Source: Hyphomicrobiales bacterium | Lineage (GTDB): Bacteria > Pseudomonadota > Alphaproteobacteria > Rhizobiales > Rhizobiaceae | Direction of reading: 5' to 3' | DNA: 64,000 bases | NCBI GenBank assembly: GCA_900473805.1 | Contig: UCMS01000006.1 | Location: 186,001-250,000, forward strand | Part shown: piece by piece, positions 14,630 to 24,003 of the stretch | Layout of the letters: each line of letters begins with the position of its first letter | Position numbering within the stretch: the stretch's first letter is position 1 | Program-made: the position numbers and the translations under genes | Notes under the pieces: generated by a model | The model's database searches: none | The model's input: the letters and a program-made list of their open reading frames with translations, nothing else | Told to the model about the DNA's origin: nothing

Positions 14630-15835
14630 GTGAAAAGATTGGACGTCATCGATGGCATGCGAGGCTACTTCCTCGTCTTCATGCTGATCAATCACATGGT
14701 CTTCGCCGGCGGCCTCTGGCTCGTCGAGATCAACCACCGAAATCTCGCCTTCGTCGAGGACGCCCAGGGCTTCGTCTTTCTGTCGGGTCTGCTGACCGGC
14801 ATGGTCTATGCCCGCAAGATGATGAAGGACGGCTACCATGTTGGCCGCGACCGCATCTGGTCGCGCGCACTCGAACTCTATCGCTACGCCATGGGCGTGG
14901 TGCTCGTGGTGCTTGTCCTGCAGCTGGTGCTGCCTGGGGCGACTGAAGCCTGGCAAAACTGGCTGGGAACCGTAAGCCTGAAGGATCCAGCCTCCCTCGC
15001 CCCGGTCGCGACCTTCCTGGTTCAGCCGACCTTTATGGACATCCTGCCGCAATACATCGCGTATATGGTCTTTGCGCCGGTTGTCATCTGGTTCTGCCTG
15101 CGCGGCCAGTGGCTGGGTGTGGCCATTGCCTCGCTCCTCGTCTGGCTTGCCGCCCAGCTCGGCCTGCAGCGCATCATAACCTACCCACTCAACGCTTGGC
15201 TTGCCGGCGCGCCCGACAAAGAGGGGCTGCGCGTTTCATTCAACCTGCTCGGCTGGCAGATCGTCTTTTTCTCTGGCATCATCGCCGGCACACTGACCTC
15301 CATGGGCAAGATCGAGTGGCAGAAGGTCTTCGACCCGAAGCGAACCACGCTGGCCTGGACAGCGCTCGCCATTACCCTCTTCTTCCTGCCGTTGCGCATC
15401 ACCACGGCCCATGGGCTGATGCCGGGCTTCGTGCTGGAAAAGTTTGGTCTGATGGAAGTGCGCGCCGATTTCGGCCCGGTCTACCTGATCAATTTCGCAG
15501 CCGTCGCCTATGGCATTGCCTGGATCTTGATCGCCGGCCCGCGTCACCACAGCCCACTCATCCAGAAGCTTGCGGCCGGTCTCACCAGCCTGTTCACCCT
15601 GAACTTCCTGCAGCTTCTCGGTCGCCACTCGCTGCAGATCTATGTCTGGCACGTCCTGATCGTCTACATGGTCTACTACATCGATGGCAACACGCCCGAG
15701 CTGTCGCAATTGACCAAGACGGCGATCACAGCCGCAGCTCTTGGCCTTCTCTTCATCCCCGCGCTTTGGCGGGACCGGGAACGCCTCTTCGCCAACGCGC
15801 CGATCCTCGGTCCGTGGCTAAAGACACCGGCCTGA
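14630..15835 (+). CDS. opgC: OpgC-domain membrane acyltransferase
   Basis: A 401-residue polytopic membrane protein (about ten helices) starting RLDVIDGMRGYFLVFMLINH, the N-terminal signature of the OpgC/acyltransferase-3 group, with conserved AQGFVFLSGLLTGMVYARKM following. OpgC in Rhodobacter succinylates periplasmic glucans; rhizobial relatives may decorate cyclic beta-glucans or polysaccharides. The start is GTG 14630 with GGGAG six bases upstream. It follows an EcfG-type promoter motif and is closed by a terminator at 15850. The exact acyl group is not predictable. Confidence 0.82.
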   Translation: MKRLDVIDGMRGYFLVFMLINHMVFAGGLWLVEINHRNLAFVEDAQGFVFLSGLLTGMVYARKMMKDGYHVGRDRIWSRALELYRYAMGVVLVVLVLQLVLPGATEAWQNWLGTVSLKDPASLAPVATFLVQPTFMDILPQYIAYMVFAPVVIWFCLRGQWLGVAIASLLVWLAAQLGLQRIITYPLNAWLAGAPDKEGLRVSFNLLGWQIVFFSGIIAGTLTSMGKIEWQKVFDPKRTTLAWTALAITLFFLPLRITTAHGLMPGFVLEKFGLMEVRADFGPVYLINFAAVAYGIAWILIAGPRHHSPLIQKLAAGLTSLFTLNFLQLLGRHSLQIYVWHVLIVYMVYYIDGNTPELSQLTKTAITAAALGLLFIPALWRDRERLFANAPILGPWLKTPA

Positions 15836-15849
15836 ACATTGGAAATCGG

Positions 15850-15876
15850 AAGGCGGGGCCGCGAGGTCCCGCCTTT
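15850..15876 (+). terminator. Intrinsic terminator after opgC
   Basis: AAGGCGGGGCC (15850-15860) pairs with GGTCCCGCCTT (15865-15875), loop GCGA, then T residues. Confidence 0.85.
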
Positions 15877-16007
15877 TCAGATGGATGTCGGCTTCTTTCC
15901 GATCACTGACCGGTGAAGCAAACTTGATGACATCCGATCTTCCGATCGGAAGCTTCAGGCCCACATGAATGTCGAACGCTGATTGTGACGAAGACCAGGA
16001 GATGCCC

Positions 16008-17234
16008 ATGTCCCGCCTGCCCCTTATCCTCGCCGGAACTATGCTGTCCGCAACTGTCTTGGCCTTGCCCCTTCACGCTCAGCAGGCAGGTACACCTGCG
16101 GAGACACAGGCGCCAAATGCCCCGAACCAACAACCGGCCTTTGAGGGCCAGACCCGGGCACCGCAACCGCTATCGCGCCCGGAGATCCGGACGGACGTCG
16201 TTGCCAGTGGTTTGCCGCACCTCTGGGCAATGGAGTTTTTGCCGGACGGCCGCATGCTGGTGACCGCCAAAGCTGGCGCCATGCACATCATCGGCACCGA
16301 CGGAAAAGCCGGTCCCGAAATCGCCAATGTTCCAGAGGTGCTCGCCAACGGCCAGGGCGGCCTGCTCGATGTGGCGCTGGCTCCGGACTACGAAACCTCG
16401 GGCAAGATTTTCTTCTCCTTCTCCGAACCGCGCGACGACGGCAACGGCACTTCGGTCGCCTCGGCCCGCCTCGTCCCCGACGACCAGGGCGGCGGCACCC
16501 TTGAAAACGTCGACGTCATCTTCCGCCAGATGCCGAGTTACGACGGCAACAAGCATTTCGGCTCCCGCCTGGCCTTCGGTCCGCAGGGTGAACTCTACGT
16601 GACCGTCGGCGAGCGTTCGGATCGCGAGCCCCGTGTCCAGGCACAGGATCTCCAGAGCGGCCTCGGCAAGATCTTCCGCATCACCCAGACGGGAGAAGCG
16701 TTCAACGGCAACCCCTTCGCTGGTCAGGACAACGCCCAACCGGAAATCTGGTCGCTGGGCCACCGCAACCTGCAATCCGCCACCATCGACGGCCAGGGCC
16801 GCCTCTGGACCGTGGAACACGGCCCGAGGGGCGGCGACGAGCTGAACCTGCCGCAGGCCGGCAAGAACTACGGCTGGCCGGAAGTGACCTACGGCGTCGA
16901 GTACAGCGGTGCAAATGTCGGCGAAGGCATCACCCAGATGGCCGACACCGAACAGCCGGTCTATTATTGGGACCCGGTGATCGCCCCCTCCGGGATGGCC
17001 TATTATGATGCGGAGGCAATTCCTGAATGGAAAGGTGCATTCCTCGTCGGCGGCCTCGTCAGCCAGGGCGTCGTCGTCCTGCATATGGAAAACGACCGGG
17101 TGAAACACGAAGAGCGCGTCGACCTCGGCGCCCGCATCCGCGACGTGAAAGTTGGCCCCGACGGCGCCGTGTATGCGGTCACCGAACAGCGCGGCGGCGG
17201 CCAGTCGACAATCGTGAAGTTGACCAAGGCATAA
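16008..17234 (+). CDS. PQQ-dependent soluble sugar dehydrogenase (periplasmic)
   Basis: A 408-residue secreted protein: signal peptide ending LALPLHAQQA, a low-complexity Pro/Gln/Ala spacer to about residue 55, then a six-bladed beta-propeller of the glucose/sorbosone dehydrogenase (YliI/Asd-like) family with LPHLWAMEFLPDGRMLVT, KHFGSRLAFGPQGELYVT, WSLGHRNLQ, EHGPRGGDELN and NYGWPEVTYG, which hold the PQQ and calcium ligands. It would oxidise aldoses in the periplasm and pass electrons to the respiratory chain. AGGAG precedes ATG 16008; ATG 16002 is six bases upstream in frame. Confidence 0.9.
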   Translation: MSRLPLILAGTMLSATVLALPLHAQQAGTPAETQAPNAPNQQPAFEGQTRAPQPLSRPEIRTDVVASGLPHLWAMEFLPDGRMLVTAKAGAMHIIGTDGKAGPEIANVPEVLANGQGGLLDVALAPDYETSGKIFFSFSEPRDDGNGTSVASARLVPDDQGGGTLENVDVIFRQMPSYDGNKHFGSRLAFGPQGELYVTVGERSDREPRVQAQDLQSGLGKIFRITQTGEAFNGNPFAGQDNAQPEIWSLGHRNLQSATIDGQGRLWTVEHGPRGGDELNLPQAGKNYGWPEVTYGVEYSGANVGEGITQMADTEQPVYYWDPVIAPSGMAYYDAEAIPEWKGAFLVGGLVSQGVVVLHMENDRVKHEERVDLGARIRDVKVGPDGAVYAVTEQRGGGQSTIVKLTKA

Positions 17235-17263
17235 TTTGACCGATCCGCCTCTGGTCGCTGTGA

Positions 17264-17653
17264 TCAGGGGCGGAACGCCATCGGATGGTCGACGAGGGCG
17301 CGATCCACTGTGATCAGTTGGAGCCCTGCAACATAGCATTGGGCGAGCAGCAGCCGATCGAAAGGATCCCGAGTTGGTGGTTCGGGATCCAGGGTGTGCA
17401 GAACGTGAGAGACTTCGATCCCGAGTATCCGCAGTCCAAAAGATGCTATAGCTTCTGGTAAATCATTCAGCGGCATACCGATATCGAGCTTGCCGAGCCT
17501 GGTTTTGATTGCGATTTCCCAAAGAGTTGCGGCACTGACGAAACCGTCGACGTCCCCTGCGTCAAGCAGTTCATGTATCAAGGGAAAATGCTGGCGAAAT
17601 GAACGCCCGAAAAAGGCGAGCGCAATATGCGTATCCAGCAGGACGGACGACAC
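17264..17653 (-). CDS. vapC: Type II toxin, PIN-domain ribonuclease (VapC-like)
   Basis: A 129-residue PIN domain protein: LLDTHIALAF carries the first catalytic Asp, SAATLWEIAIK the Glu, and RDPFDRLLLAQ the conserved Asp pair, followed by LITVDRAL. VapC toxins are Mg2+-dependent RNases, often cutting initiator tRNA or rRNA. The start is GTG (17651-17653) sharing its first base with the TAG stop of the upstream antitoxin. Catalytic residues are all present, so it looks intact. Confidence 0.9.
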   Translation of the reverse strand: MSSVLLDTHIALAFFGRSFRQHFPLIHELLDAGDVDGFVSAATLWEIAIKTRLGKLDIGMPLNDLPEAIASFGLRILGIEVSHVLHTLDPEPPTRDPFDRLLLAQCYVAGLQLITVDRALVDHPMAFRP

Positions 17654-17940
17654 TACGGAAGCGGCCTCAGTAGGAAATCTTCCGGCAGCGGATCATCAAA
17701 ATCTTCGGCGATATAGGGAACGGCATTCTCAATCCCCTTGGACCTCAAATAAGCCTGACCGGCCTCCCAATCGATCCCGCCCTTCTTCGGCTTCGCCTCT
17801 CCCTCGCCTGCCCCCGTATGCGGCACCAGATCCAGCACCGGCTTGCCGTCGCGTGTCACGGTCACGACTTCACCCTGCTCAACCGCGCGGGCGAGCGCAT
17901 CCAAATCGCGAGTGGCTTCCTGCAGGCTGACGGTCTTCAT
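17653..17940 (-). CDS. Type II antitoxin, Phd/YefM family
   Basis: A 95-residue protein: the N-terminal KTVSLQEATRDLDALARAVEQGEVVTVTRDGKPVLDLVP is the Phd/YefM DNA-binding fold; the acidic, proline-rich C-terminus (IAEDFDDPLPEDFLL) would wrap and neutralise the adjacent PIN toxin. It is immediately upstream of the toxin and should autorepress the pair. The first ATG in frame with the family start is 17940. The Phd-antitoxin/VapC-toxin pairing is common. Confidence 0.88.
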   Translation of the reverse strand: MKTVSLQEATRDLDALARAVEQGEVVTVTRDGKPVLDLVPHTGAGEGEAKPKKGGIDWEAGQAYLRSKGIENAVPYIAEDFDDPLPEDFLLRPLP

Positions 17941-17994
17941 GCAACCGAGAATACCACAAGCGCTCAGTCCGCTCAACAAAACCGAAAAAGCAGA

Positions 17995-18020
17995 AAGGGC
18001 TCGCCTTGCCACGAGCCCTT
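17995..18020 (-). terminator. Intrinsic terminator of aatA
   Basis: AAGGGCTCG and CGAGCCCTT (17995-18003, 18012-18020) form a stem; on the leftward transcript it is followed by TCTGCTTTTTC. It separates aatA from the antitoxin gene. Confidence 0.75.
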
Positions 18021-18044
18021 CCGAAAGCCGATGAAACTCCGCGC

Positions 18045-19307
<1,263 letters not shown>

Positions 19308-19489
19308 CTATGGCGAAAGAACCCCTGCCTTTCAAGCGGAAAGCACGCATGGGGAACAGAAATGCGTCACCAAGCCAATGCACCGTCGTGAAGTCGCAAA
19401 GACGACCCCCGCCGGCCACAATTCCGTCTCGCTGCTGACCACAAATGACAGTTTAGTCGGCCAACCGTCCGAAAGAGCCAGGATCCGCC

Positions 19490-19864
19490 ATGTCCATCTC
19501 AGACCTCGACCAAACGACAAAGCCCAGCAGCCGGCGCGGATGGCGATTGCTGGCCATAGGCTTGCTCCTCGGATCGGCTGTCATCGGCCTGGAAATGCAG
19601 CATGGCGTGCAGGCGCAAACCGACCTCCCCTCCCATCGCGAACGTCCCCTTTCGGAAAGCCAGCCGCTTTCCCCCAGTCCCGAGGTCACATCGAGCATCG
19701 GAACCGTGGTCGTAGCGAAGACACGTCCTGAGCCTCGGCGCACGAACCCGATGCCGTCCCGGGAACGGATCATCCTGATCGGCTTGCTTGGCCTCTGCTT
19801 CGCGGTGATGGCGTTCGGGGGCTATCGTCTCTGGCGCCGGAGCGTCAATGAGCTACTGAGGTAA
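19490..19864 (+). CDS. Hypothetical membrane-anchored protein
   Basis: A 124-residue protein with two hydrophobic segments, about residues 18-40 (LLAIGLLLGSAVIGL) and 93-113 (IILIGLLGLCFAVMAFGG), joined by a Ser/Pro-rich linker that probably lies in the periplasm. A GAGCCAGGA site precedes the ATG. It matches no family I recognise. It stands between aatA and sqr. Confidence 0.55.
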   Translation: MSISDLDQTTKPSSRRGWRLLAIGLLLGSAVIGLEMQHGVQAQTDLPSHRERPLSESQPLSPSPEVTSSIGTVVVAKTRPEPRRTNPMPSRERIILIGLLGLCFAVMAFGGYRLWRRSVNELLR

Positions 19865-19930
19865 CGGCCGGTCCTTGGCATCCAAGACAGCACCGCAAGA
19901 CAAACAATCGCGAGTCATCACTTAGGATAA

Positions 19931-19958
19931 TTGATATCTATGTAATTTCGTATATATT
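19931..19958 (+). promoter_or_regulatory. Candidate sqr promoter with AT-rich dyad
   Basis: TTGATA (19931-19936), 16 bases, TATATT (19953-19958). An imperfect dyad, ATATCTA (19934-19940) with TATATAT (19951-19957), overlaps both boxes and may be the binding site of a sulfide-sensing ArsR-type repressor (SqrR/BigR class); that role is inferred. Confidence 0.45.
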
Positions 19959-19987
19959 GCTTCCTGGCATTGTCGGGAGGAAACGCT

Positions 19988-21274
19988 ATGCAAAAGATTG
20001 TGGTATTGGGGGCCGGCCTGGGCGGCACCATCATGGCTTACGAGCTGCGAGACCGTCTTGGCAACGAAGCAGAAATCCATCTGGTCAGTAAAGGGTCGAC
20101 CTACTCTTTTGTCCCATCCAATCCCTGGGTGGCCGTCGGCTGGCGCGGGCGTGAGGAAATCGAAGTCGACCTTCGCCCCGCCTGCGCCAAACGCAACATA
20201 TCCCTTCACCCGCAGGGCGCGCTTCGGCTCCGGCCATCTGAAAACCAGATTGATATGCTGGACGGCACGTCACTCGAATACGACTTTCTTGTAATCGCCA
20301 CGGGACCCGAGCTCGCCTTCGACGAGATCGAAGGCTTCGGCCCCGATGCCAATACGCAATCCATCTGCCACATCGATCATGCTCTCGCCGCCAGAAAGGC
20401 ATTCGATAAGCTCGTTGCCAATCCGGGTCCCGTCGTCATCGGCGCTGTCCAGGGTGCCTCCTGCTTCGGCCCGGCCTATGAATTCGCCTTCATTCTCGAC
20501 AAGGCACTCCGCGATGCCAAGGTGCGCGACCGTGTGCCGATGACTTTCGTGACGTCTGAGCCCTATATCGGTCATCTTGGCCTGGACGGCGTTGGCGACA
20601 CCAAGGGTCTTCTCGAAAGCGCACTTCGCTCGAAGCACATCAAGTGGGTGACCAATGCCCGGGTGAAAACATTCGAGGCAGACAAGGTGATCGCCGAAGA
20701 ATTAAACGATGACGGCACCATCAGGACGACGCACGAGATTGCCAGCTACTACACGATGATGCTGCCCGCATTCCGCGGTGTATCCGCCATTCGCGGCATC
20801 GAGGGCCTGACCAATCCCCGCGGATTCATCCTCGCCGACAAGCACCAGCAGAACCCCGCATTCCCAAACATCTTCTCGGTCGGCGTCTGCGTTGCCATTC
20901 CGCCGCTGGGCAAGACTGCAGTTCCGGTCGGCGTGCCCAAAACGGGATTCATGATCGAATCCATGGTGACGGCGACAGCACACAACATCGCCGCCCTCAT
21001 CCATGGCGAGAAACCAGATGCGCAGGGGACCTGGAACGCCGTCTGCCTCGCCGATTTCGGTGATGGAGGCATCGCTTTCGTCGCTCAGCCGCAGTTGCCG
21101 CCTAGAAACGTCAATTGGTCGTCGCAGGGAAAATGGGTCCATGCGGCCAAGATCGGGTTCGAGAAATACTTTCTCTATAAGGTCAAGCTTGGCAAGTCTG
21201 AACCGTTCTACGAGAAACTTGCACTTCAGGCACTTGGTATCGACAAACTGAAGTCGGTCACCTTTGACCTGTGA
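19988..21274 (+). CDS. sqr: Sulfide:quinone oxidoreductase
   Basis: A 428-residue membrane-associated flavoprotein: FAD-binding VVLGAGLGGTIMAYEL at the N-terminus, YDFLVIATGPELAFDEI, and the three redox cysteines expected of type I SQR, Cys127 (SICHID), Cys159 (GASCFGP) and Cys353 (NAVCLADFG). VCVAIPPLGKTAVPVGVPKTGFMIE is also typical. It oxidises sulfide to polysulfide and reduces ubiquinone at the cytoplasmic membrane. ATG 19988 is chosen because GGAGGAAACGCT precedes it. No sulfur dioxygenase or rhodanese gene is adjacent. Confidence 0.9.
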   Translation: MQKIVVLGAGLGGTIMAYELRDRLGNEAEIHLVSKGSTYSFVPSNPWVAVGWRGREEIEVDLRPACAKRNISLHPQGALRLRPSENQIDMLDGTSLEYDFLVIATGPELAFDEIEGFGPDANTQSICHIDHALAARKAFDKLVANPGPVVIGAVQGASCFGPAYEFAFILDKALRDAKVRDRVPMTFVTSEPYIGHLGLDGVGDTKGLLESALRSKHIKWVTNARVKTFEADKVIAEELNDDGTIRTTHEIASYYTMMLPAFRGVSAIRGIEGLTNPRGFILADKHQQNPAFPNIFSVGVCVAIPPLGKTAVPVGVPKTGFMIESMVTATAHNIAALIHGEKPDAQGTWNAVCLADFGDGGIAFVAQPQLPPRNVNWSSQGKWVHAAKIGFEKYFLYKVKLGKSEPFYEKLALQALGIDKLKSVTFDL

Positions 21275-21930
21275 AGAACCGGCTTTGACGTCCTCGCCGA
21301 GAGTAAAATGGGGTGTGCAGCACGCAAGCTGCTGCCTCCCGCTTCCGGCGAAGACTGAAAAACTGAGGCCACCCCACCACCAGCAGTCAGCACTGCTGAC
21401 CAAATTTTCGATAAGAGAGCAGCCATTTTCGGTCGGAATGCCACAAAATTTGGATATTCCGCCGGATGACTGCGGGGAAGCCGCGCAGACCCGCACGGAA
21501 ATTTTGACCCGAAAAATTCCGTGTTAAGAGCGTATTTTTCGCAATCTGCATCGCAAGCGATGCAAATTTTCACCGAACCGTTCTTTCTCGCTTTTCAAGC
21601 TCTCGGAAAAGCACCACTCGCACTGAGAATGCGGGACTCTCGGGTAGCTTCCGAATGAAACTTTCGCTTGCCAATTAACCACAAACCAAGCACTCTTCCG
21701 CTGTTCGGGCAAATTTGCGAGCATGGGAAGACCTATAAACAGATGCGCGCCAGGGACGCTATAACAACCCTGGGCAGTTGGTAGAGAGATGCGAAGCAAC
21801 ATCTCTGTATTGTCTGCGGTAACAAGGCCCCTTTCCTCACATTTCGACAAATGCCTGTCGCGCACCCGCAAGCGGGTAAAATTGTAATGCTGCCCCGCCG
21901 AATACGGGCAGAGAGAAAAGGACCTGACGC
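21275..21930. other. 656-base gene-free region upstream of the cold-shock gene
   Basis: No convincing gene on either strand. It is unusually AT-rich and holds repeated AAATTTT-like motifs, a CAGCAGT/CACTGCTG hairpin (21381-21398), a 9-bp inverted repeat CCAAATTTT (21400-21408) with AAAATTTGG (21445-21453), and the AGAGATG/CATCTCT hairpin (21785-21791/21800-21806). The 3' part is probably the long untranslated leader of the cold-shock mRNA. Confidence 0.5.
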
Positions 21931-22146
21931 ATGGCCGAGACTGGCACTGTAAAATTCTTCAACACCGACAAGGGCTTTGGCTTCATCAAGCCCGACAACG
22001 GCGGTGCGGACATCTTCGTTCACATCTCCGCCGTTCAGGCTTCGGGCCTGTCGGGTCTGACCGAAAACCAGAAGGTCAGCTTCGACACGGAACCCGATCG
22101 CCGCGGCAAAGGCCCCAAGGCCGTAAACCTGCAGATCTCCGGCTGA
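21931..22146 (+). CDS. cspA: Cold-shock protein, CspA family
   Basis: A 71-residue single CSD protein: RNP1 KGFGFIKP and RNP2 DIFVHISAV, the two aromatic RNA-binding surfaces, with the usual TGTVKFFN start. It binds single-stranded RNA/DNA and acts as an RNA chaperone. Standing alone behind a long structured leader, it fits a cold-regulated csp gene with 5'-UTR control. A strong terminator follows. There are several csp paralogues in rhizobia, so the exact symbol is uncertain. Confidence 0.93.
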   Translation: MAETGTVKFFNTDKGFGFIKPDNGGADIFVHISAVQASGLSGLTENQKVSFDTEPDRRGKGPKAVNLQISG

Positions 22147-22180
22147 CACCACGCAGCCGGTATTGTCTTCAAAATTGCGG

Positions 22181-22204
22181 CCCGGCATCCATGCCGGGTT
22201 TTTT
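22181..22204 (+). terminator. Intrinsic terminator after cspA
   Basis: CCCGGCAT (22181-22188) pairs with ATGCCGGG (22191-22198), followed by six T residues. Confidence 0.9.
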
Positions 22205-22291
22205 CATTCAGCCTGCGTTCAGCCGAACGGTCCTAATGTCCTCTCATAGCGCGTTGCCACAGGCACCACGCAGTTGTTGAGGAACGAAGCC

Positions 22292-22747
22292 ATGATCAAA
22301 ATCGCACGCAATGCCCTTCTTGCGGCTGCAGTCACCCTGGTCCCGATGGCCGCCGCTTCGCAGGCAGAGGCCGGTGACCGCTACTATCGTCGCCACCATC
22401 ATAATGGTGATGCGATCGCCCTTGGTGTGCTCGGCCTCGCGACGGGCGTCATCGTTGGCTCTGCCCTTGCAAGCCCGCCGCCGCAGCGCCGCGTGTACGT
22501 CGACCGTGGACCCGTCTCGGTCTACGACGACCAGGATTACTACGTCGACGATTACCCGCCGCCGCCGCCGCGTCAGGTGTACCGTCCGCGCCCGGTTTAT
22601 CAGCAGCCGGTCTATCAGTCCTATAGCGTCGAACCCTGGACGGGTGCCTGGTACGAATACTGCTCGCAGCGTTACCGCAGCTTCAATTCCCGCACGGGCA
22701 CCTACATCGGCTACGATGGCCAGTCGCATTTCTGCACCGCCGGCTGA
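22292..22747 (+). CDS. BA14K family protein
   Basis: A 151-residue exported protein: signal peptide ending AAASQAEA, a Gly/Ala-rich hydrophobic segment (LGVLGLATGVIVGSALA), a Tyr/Pro-rich linker (YPPPPPRQVYRPRP), and the C-terminal BA14K domain WYEYCSQRYRSFNSRTGTY with two conserved cysteines. BA14K proteins are found in Rhizobiales and described as immunoreactive or lectin-like envelope proteins. GAGGAACGAAGCC precedes ATG 22292. It is a single-gene unit. Confidence 0.88.
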   Translation: MIKIARNALLAAAVTLVPMAAASQAEAGDRYYRRHHHNGDAIALGVLGLATGVIVGSALASPPPQRRVYVDRGPVSVYDDQDYYVDDYPPPPPRQVYRPRPVYQQPVYQSYSVEPWTGAWYEYCSQRYRSFNSRTGTYIGYDGQSHFCTAG

Positions 22748-22766
22748 TCTCCCCAACACAAATGCG

Positions 22767-22788
22767 AAAAGCCCCTTGCGGGGCTTTT
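22767..22788. terminator. Bidirectional terminator between BA14K and MBL genes
   Basis: AAAAGCCCC (22767-22775), TTGC loop, GGGGCTTTT (22780-22788) serves both converging transcripts. Confidence 0.85.
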
Positions 22789-22806
22789 CTGCTTTCTGGA
22801 CCTCAG

Positions 22807-23451
22807 TTAAAGCCCCTGAATGAAGGGATTGCTACGGCGCTCGTCACCGATCCGGCCGCCCGGGCCGTGACCACAGATGAAACCGACATCGTCGCCGAGC
22901 GGTAGCACCTTATCGCGGATCGAATTCATCAGCGTCTGGTGGTCCCCGCCCGGCAGGTCGGTACGACCGACCGAGCCGTTGAACAGCACGTCACCAAGAT
23001 GGGCAAATTTCTGCACGCGGTTGAAATAGACGACATGTCCCGGTGCATGACCGGGGCAGTGATACACCTCGAACGCGTGGTCTCCGAATGACACCCGATC
23101 CCCGTCCTCCAGCCACTGATCGGGGATGACACTGCGTAGTCCGGCAATGCCATATTTCTCCGCCTGGCTCTCGATCCGCTGCAAAAGCGGCAGGTCGTCC
23201 TTGTGTGGCCCGATGATCGTGAGACCCGTCCGCTCTTTCAGTTCGGCTGCGCCACCGGCATGATCGAGATGACCATGCGTAAGCCAGATGGCTTTCAGCG
23301 TGATCCGGTTTTCAGCGATGACCTGAAGGATCACATCGACATCGCCGCCGGGATCTACGATCACCCCTTCGCGCGTCTCGTCGTCGAAGAGGACGGTGCA
23401 ATTCTGCTGGAACGGGGTGACCGGGATAATGCCGGCTTGGACCTGACCCAT
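22807..23451 (-). CDS. MBL-fold metallo-hydrolase (glyoxalase II-like)
   Basis: A 214-residue single-domain metallo-beta-lactamase fold protein: the dinuclear site THGHLDHAGG, HCPGHAPGHVVYF, the Asp in HLGDVLFNGSVGR and the last His in ICGHGPG. It belongs to the YcbL/glyoxalase II-like group that hydrolyses thioesters such as S-lactoylglutathione. The absence of the HMGL glutathione-binding C-terminal domain argues against a true GloB. The start at 23451 is the family start. Confidence 0.88.
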   Translation of the reverse strand: MGQVQAGIIPVTPFQQNCTVLFDDETREGVIVDPGGDVDVILQVIAENRITLKAIWLTHGHLDHAGGAAELKERTGLTIIGPHKDDLPLLQRIESQAEKYGIAGLRSVIPDQWLEDGDRVSFGDHAFEVYHCPGHAPGHVVYFNRVQKFAHLGDVLFNGSVGRTDLPGGDHQTLMNSIRDKVLPLGDDVGFICGHGPGGRIGDERRSNPFIQGL

Positions 23452-23525
23452 GGTGTGGCCTTCCTTCTGCTATGGACGGCCTGCGGCTTATCACGCTCGG
23501 TCCCGGAGAGGAATGGCCACCCGTA

Positions 23526-23690
23526 TCAGCGGCTCAATCCGTAGACCTGGGCCACAGGGCTCTGCGGCAGCACGGCCACCTGAGTGACGAGAAAGCCTGC
23601 GACGACGATTTTGGTTGTGAACACCAGGATCGCCAGCGGTCGCAGGCTCGGCGTTGATGCGACTGTTTCCCCATGAATACGGCTGGTCAT
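23526..23690 (-). CDS. Small single-span membrane protein
   Basis: A 54-residue reading frame starting ATG 23690, preceded on its strand by AGAAGGA nine bases upstream. Residues about 16-38 (LRPLAILVFTTKIVVAGFLV) form one membrane helix and the rest is short. It lies between the MBL gene and the divergent MarR gene. No family recognised; coding status rests on the ribosome-binding site and the helix only. Confidence 0.45.
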   Translation of the reverse strand: MTSRIHGETVASTPSLRPLAILVFTTKIVVAGFLVTQVAVLPQSPVAQVYGLSR

Positions 23691-23828
23691 GATCTTCGTC
23701 CTTCTCTCCGCCGGCAGTCTCTCCGGCATCCCTTGCCCGTAGCTGGCGGGCTCTCTTGGGGGAGGTAACGACAAAGGCGCCGCGAGGTTTCACAGCAGCC
23801 GCGAAACTGTGCGAAGATCGTAAATTTG

Positions 23829-23856
23829 TTGGAATTTTGCTACACTTGCGCATAGT
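23829..23856 (+). promoter_or_regulatory. Candidate promoter of the marR/petR operon
   Basis: TTGGAA (23829-23834), 16 bases, CATAGT (23851-23856) in an AT-rich patch upstream of the MarR gene. Confidence 0.4.
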
Positions 23857-24003
23857 TTTGCCGCCGGACGGGTGCAGAGCCTGCAACAGGATTCACGGCG
23901 AACCCGAAATGGTCGGAGACCGATCCTGACCGCAATACGACAGACAGTCGACATGGCACCGGCCAAGACCGCGTTGCCTGTCGGCGCAGAAAGGAATGAC
24001 AGC

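Noticed and set aside
17264..17940. Toxin-antitoxin pair as sign of a mobile island
   Set aside because: Flanking genes are chromosomal core (sugar dehydrogenase, aatA), composition is unremarkable and there are no repeats or integrase; a simple chromosomal TA pair is sufficient.
22767..22788. Idea that terminator-like hairpins throughout the window are a dispersed repeat family
   Set aside because: Stems differ in sequence from one another and each sits just past a gene, so ordinary intrinsic terminators explain them.
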